A DNA stretch of 45,714 bases. Source: RGIG2041 sp045578865 (GTDB lineage Bacteria; Bacillota; Clostridia; UBA1381; UMGS1253). The position numbers and the translations under genes are program-made. The DNA is taken from NCBI GenBank assembly GCA_045578865.1, contig JAZNLB010000019.1, positions 1-45,714 of the forward strand, given 5' to 3'. The notes beneath the pieces were generated by a model that saw only the letters and a list, made by a program, of their open reading frames with translations, did not search any database and was not told the origin of the DNA. How positions within the stretch are numbered: position 1 is the first letter of the stretch; each line of letters opens with the position of its first letter. This document shows, one piece after another, positions 16,839 to 25,288 of the stretch.

Positions 16839-16877
16839 GCGTTTAGTATAGTAGTGAGGCAAAAAGGAGGTGCACGC

Positions 16878-17597
16878 ATGGATTGTAGCGAAGTAAAACA
16901 ATACTTATCTGAATATGTTGACGGCTGCCTGCCAAATGAACTTGCGGCGCAACTGGAAGCGCATCTGAAAGACTGTGCACATTGCCGCGCCGAACTTGCG
17001 GCTTATCAAAGTCTTCGCATGCAAATTCGTGCACTTAAATTGGAAAACACGGACGATTTTGTGTGGAAAGGCATAGAAGAAAAACCGTCTGTCCTGCCGC
17101 TTTACAAAAAAACATGGATGCGTTGTTTGGGCGCAGCGGCAGCTTGCTTTGTACTGGTCATCGGCGTGCTTGCAGGCACGCAAAATGGTGCGTTAAAACC
17201 TACGGTAGAGGAAAATGTTGCGAAAGAGGAAATGGCATCTGTGCCGAGGATGGCTCGCACGGCCGAGGTGCCATATGCCGATCAGACCTTCGACATTTCG
17301 GAGAGCGGCGCAACTCCATTTGGTCATGAAAATGTAAAACAAAATGGTGCCGCAGCGGAGGTATATACAACTCGTGTTCTTACCTTTTCCGTGCGTGAGC
17401 AGGCAAGAGAAGCATTTTTACGGACGCTTTCCGGTTTGCGTATGGAAGGCGTTGACGAACCGACGATTATAAACGCCTCCGATTTAGATAAACTTTTGCA
17501 GATAGACGGCGTGGAAGTGATAAAGGAGCGGCTGGAAGAAACATCTTCTGCAGTTCGACAAGGCAAAATTGTTATTGAATATGAAAACAGGTTTTAA
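16878..17597 (+). CDS. Zinc-binding anti-sigma factor, single-pass membrane protein
   Basis: A 239-residue regulator paired with the ECF sigma gene 39 bases upstream. The N-terminal domain carries the ZAS pattern His-x3-Cys-x2-Cys (HLKDCAHC, about residues 31-38) that binds zinc and clamps the sigma factor. One membrane helix lies at about 85-105, and the remainder should be outside the cell as a sensor. The ATG at 16878 follows AAAGGAGGT and is preferred over an in-frame ATG eight codons earlier. The outer domain is not recognised. A hairpin terminator follows. Confidence 0.9.
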   Translation: MDCSEVKQYLSEYVDGCLPNELAAQLEAHLKDCAHCRAELAAYQSLRMQIRALKLENTDDFVWKGIEEKPSVLPLYKKTWMRCLGAAAACFVLVIGVLAGTQNGALKPTVEENVAKEEMASVPRMARTAEVPYADQTFDISESGATPFGHENVKQNGAAAEVYTTRVLTFSVREQAREAFLRTLSGLRMEGVDEPTIINASDLDKLLQIDGVEVIKERLEETSSAVRQGKIVIEYENRF

Positions 17598-17602
17598 AAA
17601 TC

Positions 17603-17639
17603 ATCCCTCCGGCATAGTTTGTGTTGGAGGGATTTTTTA
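17603..17639 (+). terminator. Hairpin combining terminator and Shine-Dalgarno of the next gene
   Basis: ATCCCTCC (17603-17610) pairs with GGAGGGAT (17626-17633), then six Ts and the ATG at 17639. The downstream arm is also the ribosome binding site of the deacetylase gene, so folding would both end the sigma/anti-sigma transcript and hide the start. Confidence 0.72.
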
Positions 17640-18460
17640 TGTATAAAAAGTACTTTGCAATTTTGTTGGGATTTTTTATGCTGATGTGCGGCTGTGCAAA
17701 AGTGCCGCCGGAGAATGCACAACTTGTCAGTCTAAAAGGCAATTTCAAGCAGTTTGGTCTGCGTGACACGGCGCAGTATACGAACTTGCCCAATGATAAA
17801 AAGGAATGGGGAATGAAGAAAAATAAAGGCAGTGCTCCCCAGGTGGACCAAGCGGCGGCGCAGCTGCTAAAAAACTATGGCGGCGTATACAAAACGGACG
17901 AGGAAAAAACGCTCTATCTTACCTTTGATGAAGGCTATGAAAACGGCTATACGGAGAAGATTTTGGATGTGCTCAAAAAAACAGGTGTGCCGGCGGCTTT
18001 TTTTATAACGGGCGATTATTTGAAAACGCAACCCGAACTGGTCAAGCGCATGGCAGAGGAGGGACACAATGTAGGCAATCATACCTACAAGCATCCGTCC
18101 ATGCCGAGCATAGAAGACCCTAAGGCATTGGCAAGCGATATTTTGACGCTTTCGCAAGCCTATACGGAGCTGACGGGCAAGCAAATGACGCTTCTCAGGC
18201 CACCCATGGGAGAATTTTCAGAACGCAGTTTAGCGGTGACACGGGACTTGGGTTTGAAAACGGTTTTGTGGAGTTTTGCATATGTGGACTGGCAAAAAGA
18301 TGCGGTGTACGGCGCACAGTATGCCTATGATTGCATTATGCCTTACATCCACGACGGCGCAGTGATATTATTGCACGCCGTTTCTAAGGACAATGCCGAT
18401 GTGCTCGAGCGCATCATTACGGATTTGCAGGCGCAGGGATATACATTTAAATCGTTGTAA
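17639..18460 (+). CDS. Polysaccharide deacetylase, PdaA-like lipoprotein
   Basis: A 273-residue NodB-fold enzyme that removes acetyl groups from peptidoglycan sugars; PdaA types act on muramic acid during delta-lactam formation in spore cortex. It has a signal with a Cys lipobox (MCGC at about 16-19), so it is likely membrane anchored outside. The NodB motifs are TFDEGYENGYT (metal/catalytic Asp), HNVGNHTYKHPSM (two zinc-binding His), LRPPMGEFS, WSFAYVDW and ILLHAV. The TFDEGYENG variant resembles PdaA more than typical TFDDGP deacetylases. The start at 17639 is six bases after GGAGGG, itself within a hairpin. A terminator follows. Confidence 0.88.
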   Translation: MYKKYFAILLGFFMLMCGCAKVPPENAQLVSLKGNFKQFGLRDTAQYTNLPNDKKEWGMKKNKGSAPQVDQAAAQLLKNYGGVYKTDEEKTLYLTFDEGYENGYTEKILDVLKKTGVPAAFFITGDYLKTQPELVKRMAEEGHNVGNHTYKHPSMPSIEDPKALASDILTLSQAYTELTGKQMTLLRPPMGEFSERSLAVTRDLGLKTVLWSFAYVDWQKDAVYGAQYAYDCIMPYIHDGAVILLHAVSKDNADVLERIITDLQAQGYTFKSL

Positions 18461-18461
18461 C

Positions 18462-18496
18462 AAAAAGAGCGATGATGCACCATCATCGCTCTTTTT
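18462..18496. terminator. Bidirectional terminator after the deacetylase gene
   Basis: A 16-bp inverted repeat (18462-18477 with 18481-18496), three-base loop, with A- and T-runs at its ends. It lies between convergent genes; the next 100 bases to thrC show nothing else. Confidence 0.92.
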
Positions 18497-18595
18497 TGAG
18501 TAATATCGAATGTCTTTTTACAGTATTTTGAGAAAGCATATATTTATATTTGTCGTCATAAAATAAAACCATTTGTATAAAACTTACACAAAAGA

Positions 18596-20095
18596 TTATA
18601 CCTGCAAAAACTCGCTTACAACCTGGCTAAGCTGTGTCTTTTCGCATTTGAGATTAAACAGTTTCGGCTTGGTTTTCAGTGCGGAAAGCGATGCCGGAAT
18701 CGGCATGGTGCTTGCCTCGGAAAGCGCCTCTAACAGTGCAAACTCATCCTTACCTGCCACACTTGCAAGACCTTCGAGCGCGATTAATACGCTCTGGTTA
18801 AACTTAAACGGGCTTGCGGTAGAAGCAATCACCGTCTTGGTCGTGTCACCCGTTTGCTCCATGTAACGGTCGGACACGAACTTTGCAACAGCGGTGTGCG
18901 TATCCATCACATAGGCATACTGTTTGTGCACTTCGGCAATCGTCTTTTTCGTTTGCTCGTCATCACAGCAAGCAGCATAGAACAAAGACTGAATTTTTTG
19001 CTTATCCGCTGCGGAAATTTCGTACTTGCCATCGCGCATGAGTGCCGTCATATAACCTGCGACCTTGTTGTCGTCTCTGTCCGTAATATCAAAGAGTAAA
19101 CGCTCGAGGTTACTGGAAACCAAAATATCCATCGACGGAGAAATCGTCGTATAAAACTTACGATTTCTGTCGTATATACCCGTATTGATAAAATCGGTGA
19201 GCACATTATTTTCATTCGAAGCACAGATAAATTTATTTACCGGAAGCCCCATTCTCATCGCATAGTAACCGGCTAAGATGTTACCGAAGTTGCCCGTCGG
19301 TACGGCGAAGTTGATTTTCTCACCAAACTCGATTTCCTTGTTTTTTACCAAATCCGCATAGGCGGAGAAATAGTATACAATCTGCGGTACCAGGCGGCCC
19401 CAGTTAATGGAATTTGCACTCGACAGTGCAAAGCCGTTTACTTTCAGCATTGCCTTGTATTCTTCGTCCGTAAAGATTTTCTTTACGCCGGTTTGAGCAT
19501 CGTCAAAATTGCCTTCTACGGCGGCAACGCCTACATTATTGCCTTCCTGCGTAACCATTTGCAACTTTTGAATTTCGCTTACGCCCTTGTCGGGGTAGAA
19601 TACAAAAATGCGTGTGCCCTTAACATCTTTAAAACCTTCCAATGCGGCTTTGCCGGTATCGCCGGAGGTGGCAACCAAGATGACACATTCTTCCGTTGCA
19701 CCGCACTTTTCAATGGACTTTGTTAAAAGGTGCGGCAGAATCTGCAATGCCATATCTTTAAATGCACAGGTCGGACCATGCCAAAGTTCCAAAAAGTAGT
19801 GTGTATCATTTAATTTATACACCGGTGCGATGGTATCCGTTTCAAACTTTTCTTTGGTATAAGCGGCATTGACGCACTGTGCGATTTCTTCATCCGAAAA
19901 ATCGGTTAAGAAATTGGAGAGCACAGCTACGGCACGCTCGGTATAGCTCATTTTCGGAAAAGCACGAAGTTGCGATGCCGGAATTTGCGGAATCTGTGTC
20001 GGTACAAAAAGACCACCCTCTTGGGAAAGGCCTGTTTTGATTGCCTCGGCGGAAGACACATTTATGGACTTGTCTCTGGTGCTTTGATACTGCAT
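18596..20095 (-). CDS. thrC: Threonine synthase
   Basis: Converts O-phosphohomoserine to threonine with pyridoxal phosphate. The 499-residue length fits the longer bacterial/yeast-like class. The N-terminal YQSTRDKS start, HGPTCAFKDMALQ with the PLP lysine (about residue 110), VATSGDTGKAALEGF and FAVPTGNFGNILAGYYA are diagnostic. The ATG at 20095 is preferred over an in-frame start nine codons upstream; GAGGAG lies 11 bases before it. No other threonine genes are nearby. A strong hairpin separates it from the P-loop gene upstream, so its own promoter or readthrough must drive it. Confidence 0.95.
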   Translation of the reverse strand: MQYQSTRDKSINVSSAEAIKTGLSQEGGLFVPTQIPQIPASQLRAFPKMSYTERAVAVLSNFLTDFSDEEIAQCVNAAYTKEKFETDTIAPVYKLNDTHYFLELWHGPTCAFKDMALQILPHLLTKSIEKCGATEECVILVATSGDTGKAALEGFKDVKGTRIFVFYPDKGVSEIQKLQMVTQEGNNVGVAAVEGNFDDAQTGVKKIFTDEEYKAMLKVNGFALSSANSINWGRLVPQIVYYFSAYADLVKNKEIEFGEKINFAVPTGNFGNILAGYYAMRMGLPVNKFICASNENNVLTDFINTGIYDRNRKFYTTISPSMDILVSSNLERLLFDITDRDDNKVAGYMTALMRDGKYEISAADKQKIQSLFYAACCDDEQTKKTIAEVHKQYAYVMDTHTAVAKFVSDRYMEQTGDTTKTVIASTASPFKFNQSVLIALEGLASVAGKDEFALLEALSEASTMPIPASLSALKTKPKLFNLKCEKTQLSQVVSEFLQV

Positions 20096-20120
20096 GATTA
20101 ATAAATCTCCTCTGTTATTC

Positions 20121-20153
20121 AAAATCGAACGAGAGCGGGTACGCTCTCGTTCG
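20121..20153 (-). terminator. Terminator between the P-loop gene and thrC
   Basis: Read leftward, CGAACGAGAGCG (20142-20153) pairs with CGCTCTCGTTCG (20126-20137) and is followed by ATTTT. The T-run is short, so partial termination is possible. Confidence 0.72.
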
Positions 20154-20161
20154 GATGATTT

Positions 20162-20572
20162 TTATAAATATTTCTTTATAAATTCCGGAGCATCTGCTTC
20201 GTCCATGCTTATCGTGAACATAAAGTCGATGTTGTACTGGTTGGAGAGCGATTCAATGTCTGCAAAGAATTTTTCCAAACCGTTTTCGTAGTCGCCTACG
20301 ATTTTATACATACTGTCAATGTACATATGTGAAATGTCAAAGTTGTTCGACAAAAGACCGCAGATAAAACCGTAGAACTCATCATATACTTTCAACACGA
20401 AAGCAGAGGTATCTACCATTCTAACCTTGTGCGGAATGTCGTACATATGACGCTTGGTATCCGAGCTGATGAACAACAAATCACCTTGTGCATTTGCAGC
20501 GGCATCCGTTACACTTGCAATGAGTGTTTTTGTCTTGCCGGAACCTTTTTTGCCAATTAAAACTTTTATCAT
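20162..20572 (-). CDS. Small P-loop NTPase of unknown function
   Basis: A 136-residue protein beginning with a Walker A motif, LIGKKGSGKTKT (residues about 5-16), and a likely Walker B strand in HMYIDS near 90. That is a minimal P-loop core without extra domains. No signal or membrane helix is seen. I believe similar stand-alone proteins are common in Clostridia, but I know of no assigned role. The ATG at 20572 has GGAGG upstream. It precedes thrC but is parted from it by a terminator, so a functional link is not implied. Confidence 0.8.
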   Translation of the reverse strand: MIKVLIGKKGSGKTKTLIASVTDAAANAQGDLLFISSDTKRHMYDIPHKVRMVDTSAFVLKVYDEFYGFICGLLSNNFDISHMYIDSMYKIVGDYENGLEKFFADIESLSNQYNIDFMFTISMDEADAPEFIKKYL

Positions 20573-20611
20573 GTGAATCAAGCCTCCTTGATGTTTTTAT
20601 TTCGTACTAAT

Positions 20612-20640
20612 AGCATACTATATTTTTATGAAAAGTGCAA
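20612..20640 (-). promoter_or_regulatory. Putative promoter of the P-loop NTPase gene
   Basis: Read leftward: TTGCAC (20635-20640), 17 bases, TATGCT (20612-20617). Confidence 0.5.
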
Positions 20641-20696
20641 GCAAATCTTAAAAAAAGAATGACTTTTCAAGAAAGCTTTTGTAGGATTCGTATCAT

Positions 20697-22049
20697 TTAC
20701 TCGGCAAGGCGCTTCTCAAGTTCTTCTTTTTGCGCCTCATATCCCGGTTTTCCGAGCAGTGCGAACATGTTTTTCTTGTATGCTTCCACACCCGGCTGGT
20801 TAAACGGATTTACACCCAAAAGGTACCCGGAAATTGCACATGCCTTTTCAAAGAAGTAAATGAGTTTGCCCAAATTGAACTCGTTTAACGATTCAATATT
20901 TAAAATAAGATTCGGCACGCCGCCGTCTGTGTGTGCAAGAACGGTGCCTTCAAACGCTTTCTGGTTTACAAAATCCATCGTCTTGCCCGCCAAAAAGTTT
21001 AAGCCGTCCACATTTTTGTCGTCGGCTTCCAGCGGAAAATCACGGCGCGGATTTTCTACATTAAGTACCGTTTCGAAAAGCATGCGTCTGCCGTCTTGAA
21101 TGTACTGGCCCATGGAGTGTAAGTCGGTCGAAAAATCTGCAGCTGCCGGGAAAATGCCCTTTTGGTCTTTGCCCTCGCTTTCTCCGTAGAGCTGCTTAAA
21201 CCACTCGCTCATAAAGTGCAGGCAAGGTTCGTAGTTTACAACCATTTCGATGCACTTACCCTTGTTGTATAACAGATTGCGGATTGCAGCATACTGATAG
21301 CAGTAGTTTTTGTCCAAATCCGGAGTCGCATATTCGTCCATGCCTGCTTTTGCGCCTGCCATGAGTGCATCGATGTCTGCGCCGGAAACGGCAATCGGCA
21401 AAAGACCTACTGCGGTCAAAACGGAGAACCTGCCGCCGACATCGTCCGGGATTACAAAGGTTTCGTAGCCTTCCTCATCGCATAGGTTTTTAAGCGCACC
21501 GCGCGCTTTGTCGGTGGTTGCGTAAATCCTTTGTTTTGCGCCTTCTTTGCCGTACTTTTCTTCGCACAGCGCTTTGAGTACGCGAAATGCAACTGCCGGT
21601 TCGGTGGTTGTGCCGGACTTAGAGATGATGTTGATGGAGAAATCGCGCTCACCGATGACATCGATTAAATCCATAAGATAAGTCGAAGAAATGGAGTTGC
21701 CGGCAAAATAAATTTCCGGTGTTTTTCTTACGGACTTATCTATACAGTTGTAAAAAGAGTGGCGAAGCGCCTCGATTACAGCTCTTGCGCCGAGGTACGA
21801 GCCGCCGATGCCCACAACGATGAGCACATCGGAATCTGCCTTGATTTTTTCGGCAGCCTTCTTAATGCGGTCAAATTCAGCTTTGTCATAGTTTTCAGGC
21901 AGTTCGAGCCAGCCCAAAAAGTCGTTGCCTGCACCGCTTTTGGTGTGCAGGATTTCGTGGCAGGCTTTCACCATACCGCTCATATTATCGATTTCATCTT
22001 GCGAAAAGAAGATTTTCGCCTTTTGATAGTCTAAAGAAATTGTGTTCAT
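20697..22049 (-). CDS. pgi: Glucose-6-phosphate isomerase
   Basis: Interconverts glucose-6-phosphate and fructose-6-phosphate in glycolysis and gluconeogenesis. The 450-residue chain is the usual size for the Firmicute form. GIGGSYLGARAVIEAL, IISKSGTTTEPAVAFR, VGGRFSVLTAVGLLP and the C-terminal QPGVEAYKKNMF region are standard signatures. The ATG at 22049 with AAGGAGG is preferred over an in-frame start 21 codons earlier, which would lie upstream of the ribosome binding site and at the promoter. It stands alone, divergent from the NfeD/SPFH pair. Confidence 0.96.
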   Translation of the reverse strand: MNTISLDYQKAKIFFSQDEIDNMSGMVKACHEILHTKSGAGNDFLGWLELPENYDKAEFDRIKKAAEKIKADSDVLIVVGIGGSYLGARAVIEALRHSFYNCIDKSVRKTPEIYFAGNSISSTYLMDLIDVIGERDFSINIISKSGTTTEPAVAFRVLKALCEEKYGKEGAKQRIYATTDKARGALKNLCDEEGYETFVIPDDVGGRFSVLTAVGLLPIAVSGADIDALMAGAKAGMDEYATPDLDKNYCYQYAAIRNLLYNKGKCIEMVVNYEPCLHFMSEWFKQLYGESEGKDQKGIFPAAADFSTDLHSMGQYIQDGRRMLFETVLNVENPRRDFPLEADDKNVDGLNFLAGKTMDFVNQKAFEGTVLAHTDGGVPNLILNIESLNEFNLGKLIYFFEKACAISGYLLGVNPFNQPGVEAYKKNMFALLGKPGYEAQKEELEKRLAE

Positions 22050-22083
22050 ACAAGATGCCTCCTTACTAGAAATTTCAAGAGTT

Positions 22084-22112
22084 ATTATATAATGTTTTTG
22101 GAGAATTTGCAA
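22084..22112 (-). promoter_or_regulatory. Sigma-A promoter of pgi
   Basis: Read leftward: TTGCAA (22107-22112), 17 bases, perfect TATAAT (22084-22089). Confidence 0.85.
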
Positions 22113-22127
22113 GTTTTAATTTTATAC

Positions 22128-22156
22128 TTGTGAAATTTGTGCGTGCATGGTATAAT
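22128..22156 (+). promoter_or_regulatory. Promoter of the NfeD/SPFH pair
   Basis: TTGTGA (22128-22133), 17 bases, perfect TATAAT (22151-22156). It is back-to-back with the pgi promoter. Confidence 0.8.
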
Positions 22157-22201
22157 ATTTTCGAAGATAAATGTAGTATACCACTACAAAGGAGGAATTA
22201 T

Positions 22202-22630
22202 ATGCAGCTGTTTTGGTTGGTTGTATCCATTGCTTTATTTGTTGTCGAGGCGGCGGTGCCGGGGCTGGTGTGCATCTGGTTTGCCATCGGTGCAGTGGCG
22301 ACAATGGTGCTGTCGTTTTTTGTGGCAAATACAGCCGTACAGGTGATTGTATTTATTGCGGTGTCTGCCATTTTGCTTGCATCCACCCGTAAATTGGTGA
22401 AAAAATTGATGCAGGGCAAACAAGAGCGGACAAATGCTGACCGTTTTGTAGGCCAGGATGCCATTGTCATCGAAACCATTAGCAATATAAACAATACAGG
22501 GCGCGTGTCGATTTACGGTTTTGAATGGAAAGCGGCAAGCGTGGACAAAAGTATTATTGAAGAGGGCAGCGTAGTTACGATTGTGGAAATTCGCGGTGTA
22601 ACGGCGCGCGTTATAAAAAAAGAGGTATAA
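22202..22630 (+). CDS. NfeD-like membrane protein
   Basis: A 142-residue protein with about three membrane helices in the first 75 residues and a C-terminal OB-fold NfeD domain (from VGQDAIVIETISN to GVTARVIKK). Short NfeD proteins of this kind work with SPFH/stomatin proteins in membrane organisation and envelope stress. The ATG at 22202 follows AAAGGAGG; a longer in-frame start would lie before the promoter's likely transcription start. The SPFH gene begins 16 bases downstream, the classic pairing. Confidence 0.9.
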   Translation: MQLFWLVVSIALFVVEAAVPGLVCIWFAIGAVATMVLSFFVANTAVQVIVFIAVSAILLASTRKLVKKLMQGKQERTNADRFVGQDAIVIETISNINNTGRVSIYGFEWKAASVDKSIIEEGSVVTIVEIRGVTARVIKKEV

Positions 22631-22646
22631 GAGAGGAGAATGATGT

Positions 22647-23558
22647 ATGGTTATATTGGTGTTCATATTGTTTGTACTTGTGTTGGTGATTTCCAACATT
22701 AAAATTGTGCCGCAGGCGCACGCGTTTGTGGTAGAGCGTTTGGGTGCGTATAAAGACACATGGAATGTCGGCTTGCATGTGAAAATGCCTTTTATCGACC
22801 GAATTGCAAAGCATGTGAATTTAAAAGAGCAGGTGGTGGATTTTCCGCCGCAACCAGTGATTACCAAGGACAATGTAACGATGCAGATTGACACGGTGGT
22901 GTACTTTCAGATTACAGACCCGAAAATGTATGCCTATGGTGTAGACCACCCGATGTCTGCGATTGAAAATTTAACGGCGACGACACTTCGTAACATCATC
23001 GGTGACCTGGAACTTGACCAGACGCTGACCTCGCGCGACACCATCAACACAAAGATGCGTGCGATTTTGGATGATGCAACTGACCCGTGGGGCATTAAAA
23101 TTAACCGTGTGGAACTTAAAAACATCATGCCGCCGAAAGCCATTCAGGATGCGATGGAAAAGCAGATGAAGGCTGAGCGTGAGCGTCGTGAAAGCATATT
23201 GAAGGCGGAAGGCGAAAAGCGTTCGACCATTTTGGTGGCAGAAGGTGAAAAGGAATCCATGATTTTAAGCGCCGAGGCAAGAAAGACTGCGGCAATTTTA
23301 GAGGCGGAGGCCGAAAAGGAAGCTCAGATTAAACGCGCGGAGGGTGAAGCAGAGGCTATTTTGAAAATTCAAAGCGCAACTGCGGAGGGTATCCGCTTAA
23401 TCAACGAGGCAAATCCGGGGCAGGGGATGCTTGCCATTCGCTCAATGGAGGCGATGGAAAAGGTGGCAGACGGTCAGGCGACCAAACTGATTATCCCGTC
23501 GGACCTGCAGGGGATTACAGGGCTTTCTGCAACGATTGGTGAAGTGTTGAAGAAATAA
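22647..23558 (+). CDS. SPFH/Band 7 (stomatin-like) membrane protein
   Basis: A 303-residue membrane scaffold protein. An N-terminal hydrophobic anchor (about 2-18) is followed by a Band 7 domain with VPQAHAFVVERLGAYKDTW, VVYFQITDP and LRNIIGDLELDQTLTSRD, then an Ala/Glu/Lys-rich coiled coil (about 170-250) and a short C-terminal tail. Such proteins form ring-like oligomers that organise membrane microdomains and steady membrane proteases. The ATG at 22647 is chosen because it is the in-frame one of three ATGs after GAGAGGAG. Confidence 0.94.
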   Translation: MVILVFILFVLVLVISNIKIVPQAHAFVVERLGAYKDTWNVGLHVKMPFIDRIAKHVNLKEQVVDFPPQPVITKDNVTMQIDTVVYFQITDPKMYAYGVDHPMSAIENLTATTLRNIIGDLELDQTLTSRDTINTKMRAILDDATDPWGIKINRVELKNIMPPKAIQDAMEKQMKAERERRESILKAEGEKRSTILVAEGEKESMILSAEARKTAAILEAEAEKEAQIKRAEGEAEAILKIQSATAEGIRLINEANPGQGMLAIRSMEAMEKVADGQATKLIIPSDLQGITGLSATIGEVLKK

Positions 23559-23568
23559 AGTTGCCTAC

Positions 23569-23609
23569 AAAAAAGAGCCGAACATCTGTGAGATGCTCGG
23601 CTCTTTTTT
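23569..23609. terminator. Bidirectional terminator between SPFH and GNAT genes
   Basis: A 19-base inverted repeat (23569-23587 with 23591-23609) with a three-base loop and A/T tails. It serves both convergent units; its T-run ends beside the GNAT stop codon. Confidence 0.92.
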
Positions 23610-23611
23610 CG

Positions 23612-24097
23612 TTATTGTGCAATCCATTCATAGGCTTTTCGCGGTTCGCCGTTGGCAAGAAAAATGATTCCGCAGTATTCAAAACCGCTTTTTAAAATGA
23701 CGCGTTGCATCGGAAGGTTGTCGTGGTGCGTATCGACACGCAGGTGCGTGTAGCGTTCACGGGCAAAGGCAACACATTTTGCAAAAAATCCCTTGGTTGT
23801 ACCATCGCTTGCGACTTTGTGTATTGCGGCGTATGGCGCATCCGATATCCAGGCGCCGCTCTCAATTCTGCCGTAGGTCGGGTCGATGCCTGCAATCAGC
23901 ACAAAACAACCGCAGATGTGCCCGTCTTCTTCGAGGACATAAAGATTGCCGTCTTCGATATCTTTAGACAAATCCTCTATGCCCGGATAGGGGCCGTTCC
24001 ACTGATGCAAATTGCCGTTTTCGCGCATAAAGGCGCGCGCAATATCATAAATTTCTAAAATTCTGCTTAATTCTTCTATCTTTGCGTGTCTAATCAT
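23612..24097 (-). CDS. GNAT family N-acetyltransferase
   Basis: A 161-residue acetyl-CoA dependent transferase. The IRHAKIEELSRILEIYDIAR start is the typical first strand and helix of the GNAT fold; the weak acetyl-CoA region is near FFAKCVAFARERYTHLRVDTHHDNLPMQRVILKSGF, where the THHDN and LKSGF elements are family hallmarks. The acceptor is unknown. It starts three bases after the stop of the CapA-like gene and so shares its transcript. Confidence 0.9.
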   Translation of the reverse strand: MIRHAKIEELSRILEIYDIARAFMRENGNLHQWNGPYPGIEDLSKDIEDGNLYVLEEDGHICGCFVLIAGIDPTYGRIESGAWISDAPYAAIHKVASDGTTKGFFAKCVAFARERYTHLRVDTHHDNLPMQRVILKSGFEYCGIIFLANGEPRKAYEWIAQ

Positions 24098-24100
24098 CTT

Positions 24101-25207
24101 TCATTCTCCGTCTATGGTCATGGTTTGTTGAATCAGGTTTTCCAAATAGGTATAACTTACACCTGCGCCGTGTGTCTGCGCCATTTGCTCGGTATACTGT
24201 GCAAACGGAACGATGCGTATATTGCGAAAACCCGGATTGTAATGATTGATCAGCGGTTCGAATGTAATGTTTTCAATAAGCGTTTGCTCGCCCGTTTTTA
24301 CAAAATCAAACCGAATCGCACCGCCCACCTGGCTGACGGCGGCTTGCTGTGCAGAAATAAAATTGCCGAGTGAGTACACGACCAGCGTATCACCGATGTG
24401 TTCAACGGGTTGGACAGTATGCGGGTGCGTGCCTAAAATAACATCGCAACCGGCATCGGCTAAAATGTTTGCAATTTCCTTTTGCGTTGCGTTTGGTGTA
24501 CTTTGGTATTCGTTTCCCCAATGCAGGCAACAGACCACAAAATCCGCTTGCTGTTTTGCACGCCGAATTTCTGTCGTCATATTTGCACAACCGTTTTTGT
24601 AATCTACCAGAGGCACGGTATAGGCGCTGCCTTTGGGCAAAGTTAGTCCATTGGTGGGATGCGTATAGTTTAAAAAGGCAATTTTAATGCCGTTTTTTTC
24701 GACAATTTTGATTTGCGCTTCGTCTTTTTTGTAAAGACCTATTGCCGTAACGGACGGATTTTCTTTAAAAAAGGCGTATGTATTTTCAAGACCTGCCTCG
24801 CCCATATCAAACACATGATTGGTTGCCAGAGAAAAAACATCGAAGCCGAGCGTTATCATATCCCGTCCGCATTCTTGCGGCGAGTTAAAGCGCGGGTAGG
24901 ACGAAAGACCAAGCTCGCTGCCGCCGAGCAGGGTTTCCTGGTTGATATAAGCCAAATCTGCCTTGGCGACATCGTCTGCGACATATTCGTACATCGGCAA
25001 AAAATCATAGCCGTTCCCGCCGGCATATTCTGCGGCACGCCAGTACAGGCTATTGTGTATTAAATTGTCGCCCACGCCATAGAAGGAAACGCGGCTTTCA
25101 GTCGGCTCCTGTGGTGATGCAGGGGCATTGGTTTGTACGGTCCGTTTATCACAAGCGGCGCAGAAAACAAATGCCGCTGCAAGCAAAAGAGAAAAAAGTT
25201 TTTTCAT
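24101..25207 (-). CDS. CapA family lipoprotein (poly-gamma-glutamate capsule type)
   Basis: A 368-residue lipoprotein with a signal and lipobox ending CAAC at about residue 19. The rest is a CapA/PgsA metallophosphoesterase-like fold: GVGDNLIHNSLYW, NQETLLGGSELGLSSYPRF, LATNHVFDMGEAGL, NYTHPTNG, LHWGNEY and LGTHPHTVQPVE hold the metal-binding Asn/His set. Relatives take part in polyglutamate export or act on surface polymers, but many CapA proteins lie outside capsule loci, as here, and no pgsB/C genes are present. The GNAT gene follows at once. Confidence 0.9.
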   Translation of the reverse strand: MKKLFSLLLAAAFVFCAACDKRTVQTNAPASPQEPTESRVSFYGVGDNLIHNSLYWRAAEYAGGNGYDFLPMYEYVADDVAKADLAYINQETLLGGSELGLSSYPRFNSPQECGRDMITLGFDVFSLATNHVFDMGEAGLENTYAFFKENPSVTAIGLYKKDEAQIKIVEKNGIKIAFLNYTHPTNGLTLPKGSAYTVPLVDYKNGCANMTTEIRRAKQQADFVVCCLHWGNEYQSTPNATQKEIANILADAGCDVILGTHPHTVQPVEHIGDTLVVYSLGNFISAQQAAVSQVGGAIRFDFVKTGEQTLIENITFEPLINHYNPGFRNIRIVPFAQYTEQMAQTHGAGVSYTYLENLIQQTMTIDGE

Positions 25208-25228
25208 GTTTACACCTCATAGGTTAAC

Positions 25229-25257
25229 ATCATAGCAGAAATTTTGACAAAAAGCAA
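25229..25257 (-). promoter_or_regulatory. Putative promoter of the CapA-GNAT operon
   Basis: Read leftward: TTGCTT (25252-25257), 17 bases, TATGAT (25229-25234). The -35 box overlaps the foot of the upstream terminator hairpin. Confidence 0.5.
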
Positions 25258-25281
25258 GACCGGATGGCGCTCCGGTCTTGC
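25249..25281 (-). terminator. Terminator of the MarR-ABC exporter operon
   Basis: GCAAGACCGGA (25254-25264) pairs with TCCGGTCTTGC (25271-25281); read leftward it is followed by a T-run. Confidence 0.85.
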
Positions 25282-25288
25282 TTATTAC

